Assembly (NCBI GenBank): GCA_963513935.1
Contig: OY740769.1
Span: 35,305,120 to 35,369,119 of the forward strand
Length of the DNA stretch: 64,000 nucleotides
Direction of reading: 5' to 3'
DNA from: Aphrophora alni
Taxonomy: Eukaryota > Arthropoda > Insecta > Hemiptera > Aphrophoridae
Position 1 is the first letter of the stretch; every line of letters begins with the position of its first letter. A program made the translations under genes and the position numbers. The notes below the pieces were generated by a model. The model ran no database searches, was not told where the DNA came from, and saw only the letters and a program-made list of their open reading frames with translations. Positions 22,440 through 35,987 of the stretch are shown one piece after another.

Positions 22440-24975
22440 TTGCTTTTTAATGAGTTTACATGGTGTTGGGACCAGTATTTCAGATATTTATTATTGGAGG
22501 TGAAGGAGGCTTATATATATGTCACAGGAGGTCCGAGTTAGGTGGCAAATATAACTGTTAAAAACGTCTATTCTTAAACAATAACAGTACTACGTCATGA
22601 AAGTTCTAATCACAATGGCAGCATTACTAGGTTGTTAGTAAATAATTGATTTATTTTAAGCATACTCTAATAGTTCAAAAAATGTTTAGAATCTTTCGTT
22701 ATCAGTTTATATTGATATTAAGTGGATCGAAGTGTAAAGCTTAAAAAAGAAAGGAACAAAGAAAAAAACTAAAATTAAATGACATAATAATTATTAAAAG
22801 GCATTAGAGTTTATTATATCTTTTACTCAAGGATGTAAGTGAATGATACATAAATATGTGACTTCCCAAATGTAAATAAAAGGGTTTTTATTTTTTTAAG
22901 GATTGTCCAAAGTATTGAAGAAAAAGGTAAGCAGTGAAGAAAACCTATTAATCGAAAACAAATATTTAATAGCTCCTATGATTACCTAGCATTAAAGAAA
23001 GAAACGTTTTTAATAAAGAAAATGTGTTACAAAATGCCTTTTAGAGCATATGGCTCAGAAGTACCCTGTTTTCCCCAGCTAAGTCCACACTTCCGCAACA
23101 TCCTAAATAATAAACTTTACATCTCAGATGAAGTTTCGACTATCATTTGTTAGTTTCTTCAACTTCATTTAACTGATATCCCCAAAATATCTTGAAGAGG
23201 GAGAAACACTTTTTCCTGTTCGAATAAAAACTAGACTATGTCGTACAAATATACAGTATTTAACTTGATGCTGTTGTTGACTATATTATTCTAATGACTG
23301 CATTTACCAATTGACAATAACACTTGAAGACAAGGATCCGTAGCACTACATTATTCTGACCTGTTCCTAAGCTAATGTCACTTCCTGTCTAATTCCACTT
23401 TTTGTTGAAGATTTGCACTGTAGCCTACTTTATTAAATTTTGTTTACATGAAAATGAAATTTGTTTATTGTCCATGAAATTATGTTTAAAACTGACAGTT
23501 TTTTTTTTTTACAATTTATCATTCTTTATTCTATTCTGTTAACACTACATACCCGCTTCTAAGAGACGGAATTAAAACATTTGGATATTACCTAAGAAAA
23601 GTCTTACCTTCGGGATCATACTCTCACACAGCACTCTCCGTGTGAACAGAAATTTAATATTAATTTATGTTTTCAAATAAAATTGTTGCAGTAACTGAGT
23701 TTGTATTATCAATATTTGTTATTTATACTAACGTTTCTCTGCAGCCTGCAATTCACACAAGCCCGTTGCATATTTAAACCCGTCATTATTCAACGGCAAT
23801 TTTGTGCAGTTGTCATCCAGTCTATATTGACTCGATAATCTTACTCTACAAAAACGAGATTGAGTGCTGGGTTAGTTCTTATCTCAGGTATATTATTATG
23901 TTTGTACTCAGATCTCTAGAAAAATGTTAAGAAGGGAAAGTAAGATGAAAAAGGAAAGAGTGGTGTATTCTATATAGTAGACTAGTATTATTCAAAATGC
24001 AACAATTAATTTTCTTAAAAGGTTATCTGGACATATCCCCCGTAAATATTCCGAAAGATAGGAAGAAGTATTGGAATTAAAGTCAAGATATTCATTCCTT
24101 TTATACTCTTCTCCTGGACCTTTATTTTGGGACTACTCCATAGACATTCACTCTACCAGTCGTCACCTGTTGAGAGGAGTAACTCATTACATGGGTAGCA
24201 AAATAGACTGCTCAATTTATGGTATCAGTGAATAAGCTGGTTACTTTTCTTATACTTTACTTGGATATTTATATTAATTTCCAATGTGTTCACATCTGTA
24301 ATATTTATTTATTTTTTAAACGAGAAAAGTAACATTATCACAACCAAATTAAACTTCTATTATTATGCTATAAGATAATATTTAATTATGATGCTAAGAT
24401 AATGGTACACCATTTAGTCTCATTGTTCGATGTAAATTACTAGTTATTACAGTACAAATAAATTAGAACCATAATACACGATTTACCAATTTTTTATTGA
24501 AAAAATACAAGAATGTTGAAACTTAAAATGGCCCATATTTTATTCTTCAGGTTTATTCCTGAAAGGATTAAGTTCAGGAATATCATTCTCGTCTCTTCTC
24601 TAAAGTTATATAGCATTCAGTTCGTAGTTTTAGTTGAGTACATCACGTGCACTCACTTTAGTATCAGACGAGCAAGGGGCAGCAGACGTGCAGTGACTAC
24701 GTTATGTAATCTTTCATTCAGAAATAATTACAACTCTTTGATTTAACATCAACGTATCATCAGCTTCATCTCAACGTTTCGTCTCTCAATATGCTGATCT
24801 ATGGGGATACAGTCACTCTCATATGTGATATAAATACATGAACCACATTGTTTACAACAAACTTTTGCTTAGAATGTCAATTTCCTAGAATAATATCACA
24901 AACTAGAAAATTCGAAGCTGATTCCCCGGCTATAATTTATTAATCACACAAATATTTCATTAATCTTAAAAGTTC
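22440..24975. other. Noncoding AT-rich stretch
   Basis: No gene or named repeat is seen. A less AT-rich patch at about 24640-24700 lies in a 77-codon frame with no recognisable motif. Confidence 0.45.
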
Positions 24976-24979
24976 GTTA

Positions 24980-26400
24980 TCCTAACAATTCTTTATAAGT
25001 GTACAGTAAAATATTTGTCTTTGTATTCTTATTGGATTATTTGTTAATATTCTGATTAAGTTCAAACTTTAAGCAATAGTGGTTAATAAAGCAGTTTGGA
25101 TAATAACACACAATTGATAAAACATAATGACAAAAAAGAAAGTTATTTATTATTTCATTATATAGGCCAAGAAATACACAGCTTGCCAGGTTGTTTAAGA
25201 AAAGATTAAACTATGAAATAGCGTACAAAACTACTAATAATATAGTAATGAAAATAAACACTAGTTTTGACAAAGTTTGAAAATACAATAACCCTGATGT
25301 GTATAAACTAACATATAATCCATGCAATAGTGCGAATATAGGACAAACTGTAAATTTAAAAAATATATAAACAGCATATGGCTGCAACAAAAATTGACCA
25401 ACCGAAAATAAATCTAATTTCGGTAAACATATTCTGGATAACGGACACTCGTATAAAACGATAGACAGTAATATAAATATTTGTAAAAAAGTGTGACTAA
25501 GGATATAAATATGAATCCTTGGGAGATTTTATATATTTATTGAAAGCCAAACAATAAATGAACAAATAAAGTTTGTATTCCACGTTATTTCCACTCTAAC
25601 TTTGAAAACTGATACACAAGATATAGATTCAGTACTGATTTGGCCGGCTACCTAACAGGACAAAAAGTGATGGTAGTATCAGTCTGTAATGTGTGTTTAT
25701 GAATGTATGTATGTGTTCTGTAACTTTTTTATATAAAAAAATGACTTTGTTGAAGCGGTAGTGATCAACCCTGAAGATGTTGACATATTGATGCGGCCAC
25801 ACCGGAACCGGTAGGAAAGTAAAATCCGTGTATGACGTAAGTTGAAGTATTTGTAATTATAATATAATATATTATCATATGTAGAGCTTGTTCAACTTAA
25901 TAACTAAGCTTAAATTAAGACTTTAGACTACTTATTATTAAAATTAAATATAATCAAATCAAAATTAATTTGTAATCAAAAACAAATAAAACTGTTAAAG
26001 TTCCTTTGTTGGAATTCAACCACGTCAAATCAGATCCCATACATTTGTTTTTAGGTGTAGCTCAAAACGTCAGGGTATGATTGCAATATTGGAACTGCCT
26101 AATTTAAAGTTGGCATTGTTTTTGTTTAATTTTGTAACCATAACAAACCTATTATTATTTTAAAGAATGGAATAATAAATAAAAATATAATACAGCATTG
26201 GGAACTCATAATATTACGAGGGTAAATGAAATATGATTGTCATGTCCCCGGGGATGCTCAGGTTCTATTGCACATTATAGGATGTTTTTATCTTAGTCAA
26301 TTCATATGATTCACTACATAAGGGAGTTTATTAATATTTCCTAATGGTAGAAGTAAATATGTTGTATAAGAGGAGAACGATTCCAATCAATATTTAATAA
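24980..26400 (+). repeat. Long repeat, first copy (contains family B)
   Basis: The segment is collinear with 44500-46400: TTGTATTnTT...ATTATTTGTTAA-ATTCTGATTAA near 25020 matches near 44545; CCACGTCAA near 26020 matches near 46003; the family B run at 26190-26390 matches 46180-46390. A Penelope-like relic (25141-25860) interrupts this copy and is absent from the other. Confidence 0.65.
25141..25860 (+). pseudogene. Penelope-like element 3' relic (GIY-YIG region)
   Basis: Reading in frame with several stops and at least one shift, the DNA gives KKRLNYEIAYKTTNN, then NPDVYKLTYNPCNSANIGQT (25291-25350), then SNFGKHILDNGHSYKTIDS and, after a frameshift, MNPWEILYIY. This is the late reverse-transcriptase linker plus GIY-YIG nuclease of a Penelope-like element: VYKLTC-x-x-C is the GIY strand with its cysteine pair, I-G-Q-T is the YIG strand, and H-I-L-D-N-G-H is the conserved histidine segment. 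The tail (25740-25860) carries CTGAAGATG. The pseudogene is much more decayed than the 0.5-2.2 kb copy and belongs to a different lineage by sequence. Confidence 0.7.
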
Positions 26401-27313
26401 TAGATGTTCAATGAGAACTGGGGTGAATGTGAACAATATACAACACTGAAACCCCTACCACAAGTTTGGTACGCGCACAAAAAAAAACAATATTTATTTG
26501 ACTTTTGTTATTATAGTTCCCTGATGTACATTTCGGTAACCAAGTTATCATCATAGGAGGGATCTGAAATAATACTCGTTTAATTTTTTTAAACAAAGTT
26601 AAATTTTATTGCATCGTTCACACTTGTAACTTTATTGAATAAAGATACAATAATTAAGTAGCTCTTCAATATCACGTATATCTGAATATATTCAGTATGG
26701 ATGAATTGCAGTAAGATTGATGTTATTTTAGGTGAAATGTATTTGTTGTTTACTGTCGTTTTATTTTCCCACATATTTTATATTTAATATAATTATAAAA
26801 TATAAGTTGATAAAAGAAACTTCAAGGTGTTTGGAATACTAATTTATATAGTCGATTAATTAAAAAATGAAATGGAATAACATGTCTCTCATTTCTATGT
26901 GGAAAGAGCGACGTTAACTACTTGGGCTGATTTCAAAATGTTGTTATATCAGTATAATATTATGATCATCCCTCAAGTCGGTTGATAACTTTGAGGTGGG
27001 ATGTTACTGCCATAAATCAAAAACACAAAATCTAGTCCAAAAATATAACTTTTAAACCTACGTTTCTTAATTGTTTATTTGGTTAAAAGGTTAGACTATA
27101 TGTTATGTAGAATAATTATTTAAACAATATAAATAATTTTAAATTTATTTAACAATTCATTTTTAAATATTGTAAAATACATATACAATATTTTCGTTTT
27201 GTTAAACACATTATATATATGTATAATGGTGTTCCAATTAACAACTAACCACTGATTCCATATTTATTATAGTTATTATTATTATAGTTTACATTTATAT
27301 ATTATATAAATAT

Positions 27314-27319
<6 letters not shown>

Positions 27320-27384
<65 letters not shown>

Positions 27385-27391
27385 TATATAT
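27320..27391. repeat. (TA)n microsatellite
   Basis: TA tract of about 72 bp with one interruption near its end. Confidence 0.95.
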
Positions 27392-28394
27392 TATAGTTTC
27401 ATTTATATTTGAGTTGTGGAAATGTTTAAAATGTTATTTCTTTGTTTTATAAATTATATTAAGCAATTAATTATTGTTTTTGATTAAGTATAGTGTTATT
27501 ATAGTTTCTTCTACTCATAAGAAATGCTGTTATTTTGATGTTTTATTATGTTTGAGTTTAAAATGTTTCCCATAGCTTTCAGCTATAGATAATACTTTTT
27601 TTTAAATTACTCTTAAGATATATTATGACTGAAAAATTAGTTTACATTACAATATTTGGTCCTGCCAAGTGAATATCAGTTTCGCTACATATCTATTGTA
27701 CCATAAGTATATAGTTTATATCAGTAACTGTTTTCATGGAGTTACTATAACCCTTTTGTGATTGTCTCAGGTTGTCCGATTTGATGTTTCTTCAAGTCTG
27801 AAGTAATTGTTTCGTAAAGGGAAAAGTGTATACAAGACCGTATTGTACTTTGTCTCATATAATTACAGAAACGACATAGGGGTATGACATGTATTAATTA
27901 TTTTTTTTATTGCTACGAACATATAAAATTTTATCCCATTCTATATGGAGAAGATAAGCTTGAAATCAGATATAAGTAATCCTACTCTAATATCTGACTC
28001 GTAAAAGATTCTTATTTTTTTATTTCTTTTCTTTTGCCACTATAGAAAAGGTAATTACAACTTATGTTCTTAGTGTGTTGACCTAAATTCTTTTTTAAAT
28101 GTTAACACTGTTCTCATAATTATTGATGATTACAATTATATCCTAGTCGTATTACGTACTAATTTTGTATGTAATCGGAAAGAGTTCATTTATATTTGTA
28201 TCTATATTTTAAATTATTTAATGTTATACTTACTGAGTCAATATAATATACATTGCTATAATATTCTACTTGACTTTTTATGTACTTTACCTTGTCTTTT
28301 GGAGTTACTGTAAATGGAACATGAAAAATGGAATTAAATTGTTATACTTAAGATAATACGAGAATATACTATATTCTGTATATTTATAAGAATG

Positions 28395-28640
28395 TTCTAT
28401 TACTATCTAAAAGCATTATAATGTAACAGGAAGCTGTCTCCGTATTGCGCATAACCCAGTCTCTCGAACTGCATTTCACTCTTTACAATTATTCTTGACA
28501 ATTTTCAATAAATTGGATTATTGTTTCTTCCTTACAAACAAAACTTGAGAGAATAAATATAGTAAGAAGCGGTTGTGTATATTATTCTATAACAATAGCG
28601 TTTCAATGACATTTATTGTTTTGAAATACATAATTGATGA
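28395..28640 (+). repeat. Dispersed repeat family A, copy 3
   Basis: Words: ATCTAAAAGCATTATAATGT, AACAGGAAGCTGTCTCCG, TATTGCGCATAACCCAGTCT, CAATAAATTGGATTATTGTT. It is closest by eye to the copy at 50229-50450. Confidence 0.75.
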
Positions 28641-29187
28641 AAATAGAGTTTTAAAATACAAATATAACAAAAAATGTTTAGTAACTACTCGTTCCCACGA
28701 ACGTCTTTAGATAATTTACTTGTTGTTTATAATTTCCTTTGTTAGTCGTAATTTCTGTGAACATGTGGTTTTATCTAATTATAATTGTAAATATTCTTAG
28801 GTACAAGTTTTATATCTGGGTTGTATTCTTAGGTTACAAATTTACATTATCCTAAGATAATGTGTTGATTTTACGATTTTTCTTATATATCCTCAAAAAT
28901 ACTAAAATTTATGAATTTTAATTTCAAAGTCAAACGTATTATTTACTAATGACTTAAATTGTTTGAGATATATCTTAAAACCGCCATTTTACATTGCGTC
29001 TCGTGATATGTAACGCTTAATTCTAAAATACTGTGTTATTTAGACTATATCACAAAATAATTATTGACAGTAATGCCAAATACCAGAAGAAAGACGGCAT
29101 ACTCAAATTGATTTTCTACTTATTGATAATTTCAATCTATTAAGTTACACGAAAATTAATGAATTGATTTTCAATTAAAATTTCCTG

Positions 29188-29190
<3 letters not shown>

Positions 29191-29249
<59 letters not shown>
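29191..29249. repeat. (TA)n microsatellite
   Basis: TA tract of about 59 bp. Confidence 0.95.
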
Positions 29250-29251
<2 letters not shown>

Positions 29252-29269
29252 CCATGTTACATGAAGTGG

Positions 29270-29490
29270 AAATCCAATCATTTTATATTTTCTTTGAAAC
29301 ATCTATGGGGGGAAGGTCAGGCCTAATCGTCAATGAATTATGGCTGAAGTTACTTAATGTTGTCACGCTATACAAGGAAATGACCCACCCTAAACTGCCT
29401 CTATCCTAATGAATGAAAAAGCTTGTACATTATTTATCGGTTTGGTAAACCACACCTTCATGCGACATCAGATATTTACTTCGTATTGCT
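29270..29490 (+). repeat. Dispersed repeat family D, copy 1
   Basis: Core words: TTTCTTTGAAAC, AGGTCAGGCCTAATCGTCAA, TTGTCACGCTATACAAGGAA, ATGACCCACCCTAA, TCTATCCTAATGAATGAAAA. Inverted copies lie near 39.2, 53.3 and 60.4 kb, and a direct one near 51.5 kb. Confidence 0.8.
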
Positions 29491-30774
29491 GTAATTTAAT
29501 TTAATTAGGTAAAAAAAAAATATACAATAGGTTACATTTAAAACGTAAGTTATTATAAAGTTAATTCAATTATAATTATAACAACACAATATTGCACAAA
29601 AAATTATATATTTTTTTGTAGATTGTTAAGGACAATGGAAACTTTGTAATCGTTGCTAGAAAGACTTATTCCACATATAAACATTTACCTAGTTTATACA
29701 TTTTCTGTCATAAAATTACCCAGAAGCAAGACCGTGAAACGTCCACCATTCCTACCTATGGAAATAATTCCTAATTTTGACAAATGTGTGTGTGGGGGGG
29801 GGTGTTATTGCTGTGCGTGCGTGTAAAAAATATTTGATTTAAACAATATCTAGCTTACGGATTTAGTCTAAATCAAAGGTGGTATGCAGACAAGTTTTTT
29901 AAAAATAACGACTGATTTTCAACATTAAAAAAAGGATGTTTTGAAGTTCTTTTATGTACATTTGTGCTGTGTTTTTAATTTCTTAATCTGAAGACGACCT
30001 CCATAGAGTGATTTTGTGATGATGAAAAACAGTTCCGAACGCGTCAAGAGTAAGTATTCAAATAATAAGTTTACATATACGGAATTATTCTCTACTGAAT
30101 TACTTTCACTTAATGTTAATAATTTTTATTGTTATTATTTTTTTCCAGTGGTTTCTCCTGCTAAGGGTTGTGTACAGTTTGAATTATTTTACAGTTTAAG
30201 CCAAGTTGAAATTCCTTTAAAGTTTTAGATTTATTGTCAATATAATTTTAAAATATTAGATTAAATTGGGCTGTTTCACAATTGTTACTATATAGTTTTA
30301 ACCACATAACAACGTGAATCTATACTTTTAAAGCATATTATTGCAATTAGTATACTCAAATGATGGCAGATGTCCCTAGATATGTTCTTTTTGACGACAT
30401 GATTATACCATTTTTAGAATTTAATTCAAGTTTATTTATCACAATTTTCTATTTTATTAAATTAGTTAAAAATTGGAATTACATTCTTCTCATAAAATCG
30501 TAAAATATATGTTTAAAAAACTTTATTTCATTTTGCAACAAACGATGTCTGCATAATTGTTCAAAATGTTAAGTCACACACACAAAACCTTAAAATATTG
30601 TTTGATAGAATGTACTACACAGATATAAAGACGTAATTCTCTAAAAGGTTTATAAACCTGTCATAAATGTGAATAAAGAAATACTATTAATAAAAATGGA
30701 GGAAAAACATAAATTAATTCTACAATTTTGAATTACCTCAATCAATATTTAGTGTTTTAGTAAGATATATAATG

Positions 30775-31060
30775 TTTATTACCTACGACTATCATCCATT
30801 TTCTAAGATTCCGTCTATACGAAAGAACCCATCTAAATTGTCAATGGATATAAGAGGTGTAGAGTCAGTTGAAATTGTGTTATGAAGTAATGACTCATGC
30901 CTCTGCACTCCTAACTACTCTAACAACAACACATTCTCAAATAGTATCTAGAGGAGTGTCGACAAGAGTAATATACAGTAAATAAATGATTTCTCTTACT
31001 GTACATTTACATTTATATCATGAAATTTAAAATAATCATTGATTCATATAATATCATCTC
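30775..31060 (+). repeat. Dispersed repeat family C, copy 2
   Basis: Words: CTATCATCCATTTTCTAAGA, GTAGAGTCAGT, AATGACTCATGCCTC, CTACTCTAACAACAAC and TGTACATTTACATTTATATC. They correspond to the 21.5 and 47.1 kb copies. Confidence 0.6.
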
Positions 31061-31828
31061 TATACCGATATTTTAAGAAAAATACAATTGTTAATTGTAA
31101 AATATATTCTGTTATAATGTAAAAAGACCAAAAAATTTTCGTTGAAATTCTATTAAAATTGAACTTCAAAAAACGTAAACCAAGTTTATAAGTCACCATC
31201 TGACGACAATGGTTTATGGTAAATAAACCATGGACATGGTAGAAAAGGGTGGAAATATCTCAAAACGGTGGAAGCAATTTCTATAAAATTTTGATAAAAT
31301 GTTAATTAAAATGTTTCAAAACTCAAGTACAAAAAGTAATTTTTCGTGTGTATGAAAATCGAAAATCCCGGTTCGTCATGATTTTACGTTACTTAGATAT
31401 AACTTATATTGTACATTTTTATTTTAATATTTTTGCTTTCGATTTTTTTTATATTTTTTTTTTACGCTAAACGTTACAATGTTCATACAACAATTAATCC
31501 CGGCTTTACGTTTTACAACTAAAATTTACTGTTATTCTTACGTTTCGTTATTGTTAAAAATACTGATACTTTTTCATTTATTTGTAGTCTGTTATTTATA
31601 TGGTAATTTGTCTTAGTGATGCTCTTTTACTTATACAGTTACTGTAAAAGGTAATATTTATTTAAGTTATAGTTGTTGATATAAAATTCAATGTCCGTTT
31701 TGTTCTATGAATTTCTCTTTTAGTGTATTCAGAGTTTTTATATTGTTTTTTTTTACGTCCTGTGTTTAGATTTTACTTCAGAGTTAAGTGAATGTGTCCA
31801 ACGGTACATTTTTTTTACAAGTGATTTA

Positions 31829-31994
31829 CCCAATTTTTTATTAGAAAATTATAAAATGTCTATTTTATCATTACGTTAAAAGGAATATATAATCTATTTA
31901 TCTGGATTTACTCAATTTGTTATTATAAAATTGATAAAATGTCTATTTTATCATTACGTTAAAAGAAATGTATACTCTATTTATTTGTATGTAA
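31829..31994 (+). repeat. Tandem duplication, 83-bp unit, two copies
   Basis: ATAAAATGTCTATTTTATCA and the following TTACGTTAAAAG start at 31851 and again at 31934, with similar flanks (ACCCAATTTTTTATTA against ACTCAATTTGTTATTA). Confidence 0.8.
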
Positions 31995-32004
31995 TAGAAA
32001 ACAG

Positions 32005-32240
32005 TTTCTAAAAGCATACTGATGTAACAGGAAACCGTTTCCGTATTGCGCATGACCTAGAATCTAATTTCGTAAATAAATTAACTGCATCTCACTGTTG
32101 ACAATTTAATTGCATTATCCAATAGAGTGGATTGTTGTTGCCATCTTGAAAATAAAGGGAAGTAGAAGAAAGACAACGAGGAGCAATTGTGATATTGATT
32201 ACATGACAATAGTGTTTCCAGTGGCATTTAGTGCAACAAA
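32005..32240 (+). repeat. Dispersed repeat family A, copy 4
   Basis: Words: GTAACAGGAAACCGTTTCCG, TATTGCGCATGACCTAG, TGTTGACAATTTAATTGCAT, CAATAGAGTGGATTGTTG, GTGGCATTTAGTG. Confidence 0.75.
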
Positions 32241-32244
32241 ATAC

Positions 32245-35030
32245 GGCAATTGAAAAAAGAACACATATTTTATTTTATTTTTTAAATCTTTAGATATATA
32301 ACTGAAAAATTATGATACTTTAATACACTGAAATTAATTATTGGAATTCCTGGACGAAATAGTATATTGTATACTATCATCCTACTTGTTACTTGGCTCG
32401 CTTGAAAACATTTTCAAACCTAAACTGGACATCCTTTATCTGGTATACTAAATATGATAATAATTTTAATAGAATAATAGAGACAAAATTAACGTTTTAT
32501 CAGTAAATTTATTGTTTTTAATTGTAAATGGCTATTATTTATGGACTACTTACGATTGATTTTCTATGTTTGAATCATAAATCCTGAATCATTATCTACA
32601 ACAATATGACTAACAATATCTACTGAACCCCTTGAATCTGACAGTTGTTGAGACGAAATACATCACCAGCTCACAGATTTTAGTTGTTTACTTTAATATT
32701 ATTTATTACAGTACTATAACGAAAGATTGTTTTCAAACAATTAATATGCATAATTACAATATTACAAAATTATTCAAAAAGGAGTTATAAATGAAGTTAC
32801 ACTGTAGGCCATTAGTCAGCACAGAAAAAGGAAGAGATTTATCTCCTTTTAAATTCAGAAGTGTACGATTAGAACAATAATATATCTCTCGCTGAGTACG
32901 CAGGATATCTCGGGAGACAAGTCTGCTAAATAGACCTGGTCCAGGGAGACATCAGGGAATGTGACGTTTGTCGGTTTTTTGGTTACGGAAGGAGATGGTT
33001 GATGACTGAGATTCCCTGTTCTGGAAAGCATCTTGATAAAATAATAATATCACCAGTTTCACATACCCTGAGAAAAATTAGGCAATAATTCTTTTTGTGG
33101 CATAAATTACACATTTATATTATTTCGACCTCAGTGGAAAACAAACAAATCTGGCCTTGCAACACCAAAGGGGGAAACATATTGTTTTTGTATACAAGAT
33201 TAATAAATTATAGCAGAAGTGGATTTCGAATAAATGTACATTTAGGTTTTGCCCTTACAGTTCTCAAGTAGCTAGAACCAACCCCTAAGAGATTTAAACA
33301 AACGTGTTTTACGGGGGAAAATAAGGAACCCGGGTGATTATGACACGCTAAATGTTTCAAAATCTCTTTTATAAAATCAAATTATCATATTTTAAGGGAA
33401 ACAAAATTAACTCGATTTTCAGTGTGACAGAATATGTTCTTTGTTATTATGTAAAAATGAAAAATCAATTGAAATAAATAAAATACTTGTCCATGTCCTT
33501 TTACAATACATTTTGACACATTAATTCAAACTATCCCAGTAAAAAACAAATAGATTTAACAATACAACATAAAGATCTGCAAATATATGTTGATTTTAAA
33601 TTATATACATAATAAAAGCGACAAAATTTAGTTTAATGAATCTAAGTATTAAATTAATATTAGTATGTTTATAAAGACAACCTGGAGTTATTATAAATTG
33701 AACCCTAATTTTTATTTCGATTTATGTTATGAATATGAAGCATACATTTTAAAAAAAAATTTTACCTATAGTGAAATAAAATGGAAATTCTACATGTCAT
33801 GGAACTTACAATCACAAAACATCTACAAGTATTATTTTTTGCTTTGATTTTTTAAATTATTTTTTGTTGCAAATATGATTATGTTTTCTAAGAGTTATAA
33901 TTCTACTCTTAAGAGAGTCTTAATTTTACTGTAAGTGATAAATTTGTTTACATTAAAATGTTATTTTATGTTAAAGTTATATAATCTTAATCTCACATTT
34001 TTATCATTATTATTTTTTTTCGTTTTGTTGATAACTGATGTATTCAAATATGACTTTATTTTAATGATAATAAGTCAGTAATATTGAGTATTGCGTTTCG
34101 ACGTTTATTATATAGTACATTAAAGTAATATACATATTTTATGGAGAAAAAACTCCGATTTGGTATCATCAAAATTCATAACGCACCATGCTCCATAAAC
34201 ACTCTCCAATTATTTCCTCTTTATTACAGCGTTTTTACTTAAATATGTATTCAATAATAAACAATTATATATAATTAATATTTTTATTAGCCTACTTGTA
34301 TTGTTAGTTTAAAGTTTTATTAATTTATTATTATTTTTTCAAATTGATAGTTATAGTTTTCACTTCTGTCTGCTATCCCGCGACGCTAAAATGTGTATAT
34401 ATATACTGTATCTTCTTTTATATGTATTTCTAGTTACGCAAGTGTCACATTTTGTTCAATAATTTCTTAATTTTTGAGTGGATTATGATAATGTTAAATT
34501 GTATATTGTTGTTAATGGGTACAGTGGAGGGGTTTTAAAGGCTTGACTGCGAACAAATAAATAAATCTAATTTAATGTAGTGTGCAGTACAAAAGGTCAA
34601 TAACGGGTAAGATGCAAGCGTGCAACGGCAATTCGCTAAATGTTCACATATATGTACTAATGAAATATTAAAAACGTACCAAAATTACCAGCCGCTTCAA
34701 ACTGAAAAGCTGAAGTTTAAGTTAAGTAATAGTTTCCTGACGTGTCTCTCAAACCGTATGTCCTTTAATAATGACATTTGGTAAAGTAATTTTAGTAATA
34801 CATACATGTTTGTCAAGATTATATTTCTAATATTTGAACGTCTGAAATATTTGATACATATCTGCTTACAACTAACGATTTCTGATCGTGTGTGCTTCTA
34901 TAAACAAATTATGTGTAACATTTTATATTGTGGATATTAGACGATTGTTATAAAATTTTTACATAATTTGATAAAAAATAATGAAGGGGGAAGTCATAAA
35001 CAATTGAATAAACAAAGCATCCCCCCTTTT
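32245..35030. other. Noncoding AT-rich stretch
   Basis: No gene is recognised. A slightly GC-richer patch at 32890-33010 has no clear frame. ORFs of about 60 codons here look like chance. Confidence 0.45.
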
Positions 35031-35039
35031 TTAATAGAT

Positions 35040-35400
35040 ATTAAAACCAACATACAATCTTTGATATCTATTTTTAGTAGAAGAGAAAATAAAAAAATGA
35101 TAAAGGAACTTCATCTGGAATAGGAGTTTTATGAATTTAGAGCAATAAAATTCGACAGGAGCGAAACTGGCGTCATCAAAAACAGCCCCTCTTCTATTCT
35201 CTAAAATCTAAAACATTTTATGTAATTCACGTTCTGCGAATGTTTCTTTCTTTATTGGCAGATAAACCATAATGATCTCTAAAATATTTTATTTTGGTAA
35301 TTTAATTAGGTTTTTATTATTGCCTAAGTTACTGTTCAATAAAATTGGTGGAATTGAAAATAATGGAACTCTAAATTTTGTTTTGGAATAATTAATTTTA
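35040..35400 (+). repeat. Dispersed repeat family E, copy 2
   Basis: It begins near ACAATCTTTGATATC and carries AAACTGGCGTCATCAAAAAC, AGCCCCTCTTCT, TTCTTTCTTTATTGGCAGAT and AATAATGGAACTCTAAAT. It forms a tandem pair with the next copy, offset about 585 bp. Confidence 0.75.
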
Positions 35401-35619
35401 CATCCTTAAAAATTATTATATAACATTTTTAATTTAAACTGTAGATATAATAAACTCTTTTGTCTTTAGAAATTATAATCATATTGAAAACGAGGTACAA
35501 ATATAATGCCTTGACATGATATGACGAAAATTTGAATAGGGAAAACAAACACAAGTCATTGAAACCATGAATCAGATTACTGTAAACAAACAATATATTG
35601 TTCCTTCTTTTAATAAATA

Positions 35620-35945
35620 CACTAAAACTAAAATACAATCTTTGATATCGATATAAGTAAATGAGGAAATAAATAAATGACAGACGAACTTCAGCTGGAC
35701 TGTAAATTTTATGATCTCATAACAATAAAATTATAAGGGGTAAACTGGCGTCACTGAATTTAATCCCTCTTCTGAGCTGTAAGCCCTAAAACAGTTTTTG
35801 TAAATTAAGTTCTGCCAAAGTTTCTTTCTTTACTGACAAATAAATCATAATGAGCTCCTAAATATTTTATTGTTGTCATTTCACTATATTATTTTACAGT
35901 GTAACTTACCGTTCCACACTTGGATAATAATGGAGCTCTAAATGT
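35620..35945 (+). repeat. Dispersed repeat family E, copy 3 (tandem with copy 2)
   Basis: The same ordered words as copy 2: ACAATCTTTGATATC, GGGTAAACTGGCGTCACTGA, TTTCTTTCTTTACTGACAAA, AATAATGGAGCTCTAAAT. This is a local tandem duplication. Confidence 0.75.
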
Positions 35946-35946
35946 T

Positions 35947-35987
35947 ATAATATTTAGTGATAATAATATTATATCACTAAATATTAT
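35947..35987. repeat. Perfect 16-bp inverted repeat
   Basis: ATAATATTTAGTGATA (35947-35962) and TATCACTAAATATTAT (35972-35987) are exact reverse complements around a 9-nt loop. It lies at the junction after the tandem E copies. Confidence 0.8.

Larger units (their letters stand above)
28040..29500 (+). repeat. Long repeat, first copy (contains families A and D)
   Basis: This segment is collinear with 49845-51640. Anchors are CTATAGAAAAG near 28040 and 49840, GGAGTTACTGTAAATGGAAC (28301) against GGGGTTACTGTAAATGGAAC near 50117, AATTAAATTGTTATACTTAA, TTTATAAGAATGTTCTATTA, the family A core, CCAGAAGAAAGACG, and the family D core. Divergence is moderate, with many small indels. Confidence 0.75.
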